A DNA stretch of 21,612 nucleotides from a virus, in IMG/VR virus record IMGVR_UViG_3300047470_000449, positions 1-21,612 of that record, one strand, 5' to 3'. Shown piece by piece: positions 15,766 to 21,612 of the stretch. The notes beneath the pieces were generated by a model. The model was not told the DNA's origin. It did not search any database and saw only the letters and a program-made list of their open reading frames with translations. Position 1 is the first letter of the stretch, and the number at the start of each line of letters is the position of its first letter. Position numbers and translations under genes: made by a program.

Positions 15766-15932
15766 CTAGCTTTCCTGACTAATAAATGATGTTCCGCTCG
15801 AAAGTGAGCGCCTTGGATTGCGACTCATGGCGCAGCTCTCTAGCCCGCCAGTCTATCTGAAGTCGTCAACATCTACGAGTCAGGGTTTCCGCTATATCCG
15901 CCCAACCTCAGGATTTTTTTACCGGAGAGAAT
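15766..15932. other. Divergent intergenic region between hydrolase and endolysin
   Basis: The 167 bases separate two divergent starts and must hold the leftward promoter for the moron-like gene. A small CGCTC / GAGCG stem (15795-15810) and a T7 run at about 15912-15918 before the endolysin ribosome site (GGAGAG) are visible. I could not identify a convincing -35/-10 pair on either strand. Confidence 0.35.
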
Positions 15933-16589
15933 ATGCCGATCACCGACCAGCAGTTGCTGCAGCTCCTCCCCAATTCCCGCCCAGTCGCGGGAATTTTTTT
16001 GCCTGCACTGAACCGGACCATGTCCCGCTACAAAATCGACAGCCCCGTGCGTCAGTCGGCATTTCTGGCGCAAGTCGGTCACGAGTCAGGTCAGTTGCGC
16101 AACCTGGTCGAGAACCTGAACTACAGCGTTGAGGCCCTGATGGTGAAATTCAATCGTGAACGAATCCGTGAGGCGGATGCCAAAGCCTATGGTCGCGCCG
16201 CAGGGCGAGCGGCCAATCATCAAGCAATAGCCAACTGTGTCTACGGCGGTACCTGGGGCGCGAAGAATCTCGGTAACAAGAAGCCGGGCGACGGTTGGTT
16301 GTACCGAGGTCGTGGCCTGATCCAGATCACCGGCCTCGTGAACTACACCCCGTGCGCTGCAGCGCTGGGCCTGGACCTAATCAATCAACCCGAGTTGCTC
16401 GAGCAGCCGGAGCACGCGGCGATGTCCGCCGGCTGGTGGTGGGCGAACCACGATCTGAACGAACTTGCTGATGCTGGCCGTTTCCAAGACATCGGTAGCG
16501 TCATCAACACCGGCAAACCTGGACGGTTGCCGCATGGTGCCGACGAACGCAAGGCGCTGTATGACCGCGCGTTGCAGGTGCTGGTGTGA
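15933..16589 (+). CDS. GH19 (chitinase-like) endolysin
   Basis: The 218-residue protein is a glycoside hydrolase family 19 lysozyme-type endolysin that cuts peptidoglycan to release phage. The catalytic glutamate is Glu51 in AQVGHESGQLRNLVENLNYS, with Glu60 as probable second acid. The substrate-cleft motif GDGWLYRGRGLIQITG (about 119-134) followed by NYTPC is diagnostic. The Trp-rich SAGWWWANHDLNELAD segment (165-180) is also conserved. No signal peptide or membrane anchor is visible, so a holin would be needed for access to the wall. The start at 15933 has a good GGAGAG site. A second ATG at 16020 would remove the first 29 residues, but those look like native family sequence. An intrinsic-terminator-like hairpin lies within codons 14-23. 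No holin or spanin gene is adjacent. Confidence 0.93.
   Translation: MPITDQQLLQLLPNSRPVAGIFLPALNRTMSRYKIDSPVRQSAFLAQVGHESGQLRNLVENLNYSVEALMVKFNRERIREADAKAYGRAAGRAANHQAIANCVYGGTWGAKNLGNKKPGDGWLYRGRGLIQITGLVNYTPCAAALGLDLINQPELLEQPEHAAMSAGWWWANHDLNELADAGRFQDIGSVINTGKPGRLPHGADERKALYDRALQVLV
15972..16000 (+). terminator. Terminator-like hairpin inside the endolysin coding region
   Basis: AATTCCCGC (15972-15980) and GCGGGAATT (15987-15995) form a 9-bp perfect stem with a 6-base loop, followed by seven T residues (15994-16000). It has every sequence mark of an intrinsic terminator but lies in frame in codons 14-23, encoding NSRPVAGIF. Confidence 0.6.
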
Positions 16590-16974
16590 TCGGGAAATCA
16601 CCGAGCTACAGGTTAGCCCTGATGCTTACTATAGGGGTTTTCCTGATGGTACCTAAGCGGCAAACTTATCCAAAGGGTAACCATCATAAAACTCTACCCT
16701 ATGTGTAAGTTTGCCAACCACCACTTGAGACCAGTAGACTTTCTTGCGACCACCAAGGAATTGCTAAGCATCTAACAATATGTGAGTTTTCCGACAATCA
16801 AATTTCGAGAATTATCAGCAATCAAAATTAACAAACTATTCAAACCCAGCGATGTCAGGCTCTCTACAATTTTTGCCTAGCCTGAAAGTAAGAACCTCCA
16901 GTATTGGCGGTATTTGTAGCCCGAAACACATGAGCGGTTTATTTAATTTCAAGCTAAGCTTCCTACATAAAGAT
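16590..16974. other. AT-rich intergenic region after the endolysin
   Basis: The 385 bases carry no convincing gene on either strand. They hold a two-tier inverted repeat (16659-16715, listed separately) and otherwise AT-rich sequence without motifs I recognise. It is where a spanin pair or the end of the prophage might be expected, but no att-like direct repeat can be recognised within the window. Confidence 0.6.
16659..16715. repeat. Two-tier inverted repeat (hairpin 1)
   Basis: Outer arms GGCAAACTTA (16659-16668) and TAAGTTTGCC (16706-16715) are perfect 10-base complements. Inside them AGGGTA (16674-16679) and TACCCT (16695-16700) form a second perfect stem. No T run follows on either side, so it is not a standard terminator. 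The outer arms share CAAACTT / AAGTTTGC with the hairpin at 18042-18093. Confidence 0.75.
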
Positions 16975-17784
16975 TTATTCTGAAATCAATGCCCTTACAC
17001 TTCCTGCCAGGGCAAAATAAAGCTCCGGCTTAAAGTGGCTTGCGCTATTAGTATGATAAGCATCATTTACATAGAAAGGGTTCACGACACTCATTATATC
17101 GGTGTCCAGCGCCTCAACAAACTCCCAAGTTGTGTTGATACGCCTTTCCTGCGCCCTTACTTTGTCAATAGGAAAGTGCAAGAAAATAATTTTAGCTTTC
17201 GGCAGCCTCTTCTTTAGGTAAGCCGCAATTCTAATATTATTTGTCGCAGACTGCTCCGCGGAAAGGTAAGGAGCAAGTTCGAACTTATCTCTAAAACTCG
17301 ATACATAATCAGTACGCATAAAAAACGGAAAGGATTTTTCGGCTTCTTGCATCATCCAAATTCGAGCCCCCAAGTCCATATGGTTATCCATCAAGATAAT
17401 GTCAACGTCCTGCTGGTCCAAGATTTCGTGAAGCGGAGCTCCAGACTTAATGTTTCCAACTGGGAGTCCTGGGGTGATATTGTGCAGCCCCATGGTCGAT
17501 AGTGCTTGATTGCGAATAATCTGCTCAGGGTCTTCATCACCACTTTTGTCGTTACATCCCATATCGCGAAGAACATCGTCTCGCAACTGGCTCCAATTAA
17601 ATTGGGGGTTTCCATCTATTTGGTAGTGACAGAATTGGTCACTACGATTGTGGTAGATCGATGAGATGGTCCAAGCACCATACAAATTGGAAAATCGGTC
17701 AGCCGTGTACCTTGAGAGACAGGATCCAAAAGTCAAGATTTTCGGAATAAAACCATCTTGTTTCAATTTTTCTGATAGGATCAT
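16975..17784 (-). CDS. SGNH-hydrolase-like protein (resembles DUF6270-type polysaccharide proteins)
   Basis: This 269-residue protein shows the blocks of an SGNH/GDSL-type esterase. KILTFGSCLSRYTADRF is near the start, with Ser21 as likely nucleophile in the GSC variant of block I. ILMDNHMDLG follows (Asn134 as possible block III residue), then IIFLHFPIDKVR. Near the end is NDAYHTNSASHF, in which Asp241 and His244 give the D-x-x-H of block V. GSC-x-S-R proteins of this sort (DUF6270-like, related in style to WcbI) occur in capsule and O-antigen clusters. This is recalled, not searched. A role in adding or removing acyl groups on glycan is inferred. No signal peptide is seen. AAGGAAG precedes ATG by about 7 bases. 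The gene is AT-rich, stands alone between two hairpins and is read leftward like the glycosyltransferase genes to its right. Confidence 0.65.
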   Translation of the reverse strand: MILSEKLKQDGFIPKILTFGSCLSRYTADRFSNLYGAWTISSIYHNRSDQFCHYQIDGNPQFNWSQLRDDVLRDMGCNDKSGDEDPEQIIRNQALSTMGLHNITPGLPVGNIKSGAPLHEILDQQDVDIILMDNHMDLGARIWMMQEAEKSFPFFMRTDYVSSFRDKFELAPYLSAEQSATNNIRIAAYLKKRLPKAKIIFLHFPIDKVRAQERRINTTWEFVEALDTDIMSVVNPFYVNDAYHTNSASHFKPELYFALAGSVRALISE

Positions 17785-18100
17785 TCTACTTCCTTAATAA
17801 TCGAAATCGCCCTCTGCGTTTGGCGAATTTTGCGAGATGTTATCGATGGCGTGCGTTGATAGCAATCCCAGAAACGTTTAAGAACAAGGAATCGTTAGAT
17901 ATCCCTCGAACTTTCTGAAAAAGCGTTTTCCAAAACTGCCAAGCGTCTCTTTGGGCTATTTAGGGAGGGTCTGAAGTATCCACCGATTTTTCATGCCCTC
18001 GCTACTTGTGTTGGGACTCAGTGTGAGCTAGGGGGGAAGCCAGAAACAGACAAACTTTCGCGAAAACTAGAATTGCGAAAGTTTGCTGTTTCTTTAGTTG
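17785..18100. other. Intergenic region with an unexplained open stretch and hairpin 2
   Basis: This 316-base gap separates the glycosyltransferase and SGNH genes. A plus-strand frame stays open for roughly 70 codons from a TAG near 17900 to TAA 18118-18120, but it has no ATG or ribosome site near its beginning and the peptide is not recognised. The right end holds the long hairpin 18042-18093. The leftward promoter of the SGNH gene should be here but is not evident. Confidence 0.4.
18042..18093. repeat. Long hairpin (hairpin 2): 19-bp stem with a one-base bulge
   Basis: AGAAACAG (18042-18049), a bulged A and CAAACTTTCGC (18051-18061) pair perfectly with GCGAAAGTTTG (18075-18085) and CTGTTTCT (18086-18093), leaving a 13-base loop. 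It begins 8 bases after the stop of the leftward glycosyltransferase gene, so it may act as its terminator. The leftward strand after it reads TGGCTTCCCCCC, without a T run. Confidence 0.8.
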
Positions 18101-19975
18101 TTATGCAGCCCGCGACTTAAGGTTGTCTAGCAGTACATCTAGGATGATGAAGTGATCCTCCCACCGCGGCGGGGTATAGCTGCCCAGCGCCTTCACTGCA
18201 TCGTCGTGAACGTCTTTACTCGGGTCGCTGAAATCAAGGATTGTTTTCTGCCAAGTAATGGCGTCGAGAGGGTTAATGAAGGTGGCCAACGCCGAACTGG
18301 CTTCGTGGAAAACGGGAATGTCAGAGCAAATGACTGGTGTTCCCATCGCCTGGGTCTCAATCAGTGGCATACCCCAGCCTTCGCTGAAGGATGGGAACAG
18401 CATTGCTTTTGCTCCACGAATAACCCGTTTCAACCCGGCGTCACTGAGATCGCTTAGCTCAACAACATACGGTTTTATGGCTTCACACTGGTCAATAAAA
18501 TTGAAAACATTCTGATTTTCCCAGCCTCGTTTTCCAACAATGACCAGCTTTGGAGGTGTGATGCCCCGCAAAATCCAGTCCCTCCAGATTTGAAGCAGGA
18601 AGAGATGGTTTTTGCGTGGTTCAATCGTGCCGATGTACGTGAAGTAACTTTGTTGGTCCAGCGTCTCAAGCGCAGGAGAGAATTCTTCCGCAGGGCTCTC
18701 GAAGAAGCTTTCTTCAACCCCAATGTAGGCAACCTCGCATTCCGGCAACCGAAGCTCTTGGCTTTCGCACCAGGACAGAAAGGAAGTTTTAGTCGCTTCG
18801 GAGTTGACAATAACCATATCCGCACAGAATGAAACGGTGTCCATTCTTTTTATATGGTCGCTGTAACCGCTTGCGCGTACGTACTCGGGAAAGTCTATCG
18901 GAATCAAGTCATGGATATAAAAGGCGAACTTCAAGCCAAGCTTCATTTTCAGGGTAAAGAAGCCATCCTTGTTTGAAATGCCGTGATGAGACGTGTTTAA
19001 GTATACGGAGTTTCCGCGCGGGTAAGAGTTGATCAGTCGCGCCAAAGGCCTGCTGCAGTACTTCAAAACCTCATCGTCAATTTCACGACGATCGCTGGGC
19101 GATGACAGGTTGGTGTTTTTCAGTTGCTCAGATTTTTGGTTTCTGTGTAACGGAAGTAGACTTGAGTACGACTCAATCAAGTCTTTCGAACTTAACGGTA
19201 GTAGAGTTTTGGTTATAAGTTCGATAAAGTCGTTGTAAGATAGCTCCGGCAAATCGCTAAGCGTTTGACCTGAGTTTAAATTTTCAACGAAGGATAACGT
19301 TTCAAACTTTAATGGGTTGAAGAATAGGTCTTCCAGCTTTTCTGCAAAAACTTTTGTGCAGCTATCTACGACGATTGAGCCTGGCTTAGTGGTGAATGCG
19401 TAGTCGAATGCAGTGTCTGAAGTGTTGTTTTTTGAGTTGTTGATGAGTACCGTGGTGGAAGCCGGGTTCTCATCTTTGTACTCGTTCAATTGATTGGATA
19501 CGTCGGCAAATTTTTTCTGTAGTATAAACAGAGTTTTGTTTGCTTGGGGGAGTTTTAGAAGTGAAGAGCCACTGTGCCGTGTTTGCTTTTTTGACAGCTC
19601 AATTTGCAGTTGGGATAGGTGTTCAGCGTCCAGTATAAACTGCGTATTGCAAAGAGAGTCGTCTCCTAATCGAAGATAATTATCATTGTTGAATGTTAAG
19701 ATGTCATAGGGTACGGCGGAAATGCCAGAGTCTTTAAACCAGTCATTGGCTTCTTTGGTCAGATACCTCGAGAGGACCAATATTACTACGCTTTTATTAG
19801 CCTTAAGAAAATTTGATTTTCCTGTCAGCCAGGTGAGGGGGGCGAAAGTAATTTTGACGGAAGGCAGTCGCGCTGAAATGAAGGCGTGCTTGTCTGGTGG
19901 GCAGGCGACAATCATAAGCTCGCTTGCTACTTGATCGTTTTGAGCGACCAATAGGGGGGATGCAATTTCTGTCAT
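18101..19975 (-). CDS. Family 4 (GT-B) glycosyltransferase with long unrecognised N-terminal region
   Basis: The 624-residue protein ends in a clear GT4 glycosyltransferase. It has AFYIHDLIPIDFPEY (351-365), YIGTIEPRKNHLFLL (447-461) and LVIVGKRGW (477-485). The E-x7-E donor-site motif follows in SEGWGMPLIETQAMGTPVIC (Glu532, Glu540). SVYLNTSHHGISN (323-335) is the acceptor-side segment usual in this subgroup. The first about 300 residues match nothing I know. They are hydrophilic, with a few alpha/beta-looking stretches and no membrane segment. Proteins of this subgroup normally carry a TGIDRVE-type N-terminus, which here is found in the separate small gene just upstream. The start at 19975 follows an in-frame TAA by 12 bases and has a poor ribosome site, so it may depend on coupling to the small gene 16 bases before it. 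Donor and acceptor sugars are unknown. It is AT-rich relative to the tail genes. Confidence 0.85.
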   Translation of the reverse strand: MTEIASPLLVAQNDQVASELMIVACPPDKHAFISARLPSVKITFAPLTWLTGKSNFLKANKSVVILVLSRYLTKEANDWFKDSGISAVPYDILTFNNDNYLRLGDDSLCNTQFILDAEHLSQLQIELSKKQTRHSGSSLLKLPQANKTLFILQKKFADVSNQLNEYKDENPASTTVLINNSKNNTSDTAFDYAFTTKPGSIVVDSCTKVFAEKLEDLFFNPLKFETLSFVENLNSGQTLSDLPELSYNDFIELITKTLLPLSSKDLIESYSSLLPLHRNQKSEQLKNTNLSSPSDRREIDDEVLKYCSRPLARLINSYPRGNSVYLNTSHHGISNKDGFFTLKMKLGLKFAFYIHDLIPIDFPEYVRASGYSDHIKRMDTVSFCADMVIVNSEATKTSFLSWCESQELRLPECEVAYIGVEESFFESPAEEFSPALETLDQQSYFTYIGTIEPRKNHLFLLQIWRDWILRGITPPKLVIVGKRGWENQNVFNFIDQCEAIKPYVVELSDLSDAGLKRVIRGAKAMLFPSFSEGWGMPLIETQAMGTPVICSDIPVFHEASSALATFINPLDAITWQKTILDFSDPSKDVHDDAVKALGSYTPPRWEDHFIILDVLLDNLKSRAA

Positions 19976-19991
19976 TGGATTGGCCGCTTAT

Positions 19992-20261
19992 TTATTCTAA
20001 GGCATCAACTGGAATTGAAGGAGGAACTTCCTTCTCTCCGTGATTCCATCGGTTGGCGATGGTTTGAATGAACTCTCTGCTCGACGCATCGTCTAGCAGC
20101 ACTAATCGAACGCCGTCCTGTCTGACGAATGCTACGTCTTTACCTTCAGCGTTAAACAGTTCAAGCGCGTACCTTAGATCCACGCGGTCGATACCAGTTG
20201 GGGTCTCTGCATTCCTGCGAGCAATTAACCGTGTGAGGTCGTATACAACCAATTGATTCAT
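19992..20261 (-). CDS. Small protein resembling the detached N-terminus of a GT4 glycosyltransferase
   Basis: This 89-residue product begins MNQLVVYDLTRLIARRN and continues ETPTGIDRVDLRYALELF. That is the N-terminal strand-loop-helix pattern (YDvTRL...TGIDRVE..YA) of a subgroup of GT4 glycosyltransferases. It stops after PPSIPVDALE without the rest of the domain. I chose ATG 20261, three bases after the preceding stop and with GGGACGG before it. A longer reading from 20366 would overlap the previous gene by about 100 bases and add a foreign-looking leader. The next gene starts 16 bases further on in another frame. It may be a real split subunit that associates with the downstream GT4, or a relic of a frameshift or recombination. 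Confidence 0.6.
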   Translation of the reverse strand: MNQLVVYDLTRLIARRNAETPTGIDRVDLRYALELFNAEGKDVAFVRQDGVRLVLLDDASSREFIQTIANRWNHGEKEVPPSIPVDALE

Positions 20262-20263
20262 GA

Positions 20264-21355
20264 TTACCGTCCCCATTTCTGGTTGATCATGAACTTCATC
20301 GCGTCGGAGGGAAGCGGGACGCCTGGGTTCAATTGTTCCTCTGAACCAGAGAACAGGTAGCGCCAAAATGCGGGCGTGAGCGAGATTCCAGATACAGGTA
20401 GATAGGTTGTGCTGCGTTCACTCGGTGGTACGTCCGACGGTTTGACTCCCTGCGAAGACGGAGTCTTACTCAGACGCAATGTGGTTTTCCCAAAAAGCTC
20501 TGCTTCGATCAGGGAGCCGGAGGAAATAGAACAGAATGTGATATTTTTATCCATGACGAACAAGTCGTAAATGTTCACATCCAAGATGTTGATGTTGTGC
20601 GATTTTAACTCAGCTTCAAAGGGTTGTCTGTTTTTGAAGTGAGGGTGGAACTTATAGTAGACTTTTGGGAAGTAAGATTTGAGTTCGATCAGCGTGGCAA
20701 TGACTTCCTTCGGCGTAATCATTTTTTTGCCGTCAATCAAAGAAGAGTCGACGTCAATTTGCCCTAGAAATACTGCGGAACCAGGTGAAACGGTTACATT
20801 ACGGAAGACGCGCGCGCTACGTCCGAGAGACATGCGTGCATGCGAAACAATATCCTCATGAGGGATTGTCATGGCAGCAATCCGCTCTTGGAACTCCGGA
20901 ACGTTGGTGCGCATGCCGAACACATAATCAGGCAAGAAACGAATCGCGTGAAGTGTCAGGTCGACGTAATGTATTGAGGCCTTGTTTAACGCATTTATCA
21001 GCAATGGAGAAAGTTCAAAGCCGAAAAAGAGATGGTTTTTGTAAGGTTTCAAGGCTTCTGCGATATAATCTGCTTCGTCTTCATCTGAGTGAAACGCAGA
21101 TGCCCAGCCGGAGCTGTCGAACGGAAGCTGGAAGTCGGAGTAGAATTTAAAACGATTCAGTGGATCGCTAGGTTCTGTGCCAGTTAAGGTCGAAATTTTG
21201 CAGTTCAGAATTTCTGAAAAAGTGGTACCAAACAAAGAGAAAAGCCAGTCGCTATGAATTTCTTGTGGGTTTTCATATTTTTTATCTGACCGATCATCAA
21301 CTTTCAGAACATCTGTTGTGAAAACTACACCGTCGTACAGTTTTTCCGTGGACAT
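20264..21355 (-). CDS. KpsS/KpsC-like polysaccharide biosynthesis protein, probable GT-B transferase
   Basis: About 363 residues from ATG 21355. The C-terminal half has the order of capsule-type transferases of the KpsS/KpsC or sialyltransferase-like kind. A strand and basic-His segment VYYKFHPHF (about residues 232-240) is followed by DVNIYDLFVMDKNITF and SISSGSLIEAELFGKTTLRL near 277-296, the usual S-S-G/S..EA..fGk acceptor of the nucleotide-sugar phosphate. In the N-terminal half, HYVDLTLHAIRFLPDY is distinctive. A longer reading from GTG 21445 adds 30 residues but lacks a ribosome site. ATG 21355 has GGAG seven bases upstream. It heads the leftward gene group and its stop lies two bases before the next start, so they are likely co-transcribed. 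Sugar specificity is unknown. AT-rich codon use resembles the following genes. Confidence 0.62.
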   Translation of the reverse strand: MSTEKLYDGVVFTTDVLKVDDRSDKKYENPQEIHSDWLFSLFGTTFSEILNCKISTLTGTEPSDPLNRFKFYSDFQLPFDSSGWASAFHSDEDEADYIAEALKPYKNHLFFGFELSPLLINALNKASIHYVDLTLHAIRFLPDYVFGMRTNVPEFQERIAAMTIPHEDIVSHARMSLGRSARVFRNVTVSPGSAVFLGQIDVDSSLIDGKKMITPKEVIATLIELKSYFPKVYYKFHPHFKNRQPFEAELKSHNINILDVNIYDLFVMDKNITFCSISSGSLIEAELFGKTTLRLSKTPSSQGVKPSDVPPSERSTTYLPVSGISLTPAFWRYLFSGSEEQLNPGVPLPSDAMKFMINQKWGR

Positions 21356-21445
21356 CAACAAACTCCATGTGTGCATATAAATTTCAAGTGTTACCAGGTT
21401 GAGATCAGAAAACTGACAGTCGATCTGAAATTGTGTGGCTTTCAC

Positions 21446-21612
21446 TCTGCTGATTACGGCGATTTGCGCCTTCTCAATTTTACCTGTAACGGGGGGGCAA
21501 TTGGAAGCGAGGGGCGCTAGTGCCTGCAGTGTGGTTCGTGGGCGTTACCCCAGAAAGAAGGGGCTGCGAGCGATCTTCTATGCCTTGGAATGGATCGACG
21601 CTACCGGGTCAT
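21446..21612. other. Right-edge region without an assigned gene
   Basis: The sequence upstream of the leftward gene group is more GC-rich at its far end. A plus-strand frame is open to the edge and reads GRYPRKKGLRAIFYALEWID, but I do not recognise it and no start with a ribosome site is seen. It could be the beginning of a gene, a mobile-element remnant or an untranslated leader. Confidence 0.25.

Noticed and set aside
15795-15810. CGCTC / GAGCG hairpin as a terminator
   Set aside because: The stem is only five pairs and no T run follows on either strand; it lies between divergent starts, not after a gene.
1-16589. R-type tailocin (phage-tail bacteriocin) instead of a phage
   Set aside because: Connector, head-tail adaptor and gp10-like neck genes are present, which tailocins lack, so a head-bearing phage is more likely.
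17900-18120. Open plus-strand stretch of about 70 codons
   Set aside because: There is no ATG or ribosome site, it overlaps the end of the glycosyltransferase gene and a large hairpin, and the peptide is not recognisable.
20262-20366. Longer N-terminus (to 20366) for the small glycosyltransferase-like gene
   Set aside because: It would overlap the preceding gene by about 100 bases and adds an Arg/Pro-rich leader. ATG 20261 gives a family-like N-terminus and normal coupling.
1-21612. CRISPR array, tRNA or rRNA genes
   Set aside because: I saw no regularly spaced short repeats, no cloverleaf with a CCA end and no rRNA-like sequence. The only regular repeat is the in-frame 84-base fibre repeat.

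Overview
The window reads as part of a prophage in a high-GC gammaproteobacterium, most likely a Pseudomonas of the fluorescens type. This rests on the GC-rich codon use of the tail genes, the short GH19 endolysin and the AT-richer polysaccharide genes beside it. The host is inferred from sequence character and recall, not from a database match.

Positions 1-14961 are a tightly packed plus-strand late operon. It opens with the end of an unidentified gene, followed by HK97/lambda-type neck genes (gp6-like connector, head-tail adaptor, gp10-like protein) and a Gp37-family protein. A complete Mu-type contractile tail follows in Mu order: DUF2635/gp38-like, sheath, tube, tail assembly chaperone with a -1 frameshift extension, tape measure, gpN, gpP, gp45, gp46, gp47 and gp48. 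A repeat-bearing tail fibre and a 917-residue tailspike with a self-cleaving S74 chaperone complete it. A siphovirus-type neck on a Mu-type contractile tail is the arrangement known from Shigella phage SfV. Many neighbours overlap by ATGA or a few bases, so translation is probably coupled. Two strong intrinsic terminators lie inside the operon, after the sheath gene and between fibre and spike.

Positions 14962-16589 hold an AT-rich minus-strand gene (alpha/beta-hydrolase-like, 244 aa) inserted between the tailspike and the plus-strand GH19 endolysin. It looks like a moron (a lysogen-expressed cargo gene). The endolysin carries a terminator-like hairpin within its first 23 codons. No holin or spanin is visible.

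Positions 16590-21612 are AT-richer and coded on the minus strand. Reading leftward they hold a KpsS-like polysaccharide protein, a small ORF resembling the detached N-terminus of a family 4 glycosyltransferase, a 624-residue GT4 protein with a long unrecognised N-terminal part, and an SGNH-hydrolase-like protein (GSC...DxxH). Two large hairpins with related arms (CAAACTT / AAGTTTGC) bracket the SGNH gene. No integrase, tRNA or att site is visible, so the prophage end cannot be placed. These genes may be phage cargo or host O-antigen/capsule genes.

Taken together, the window pairs a particle with a probable surface-glycan-degrading tailspike with nearby genes that look able to build or decorate surface glycan. 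That is the logic of serotype conversion and superinfection exclusion. The enzyme set is not the classical gtrABC set.
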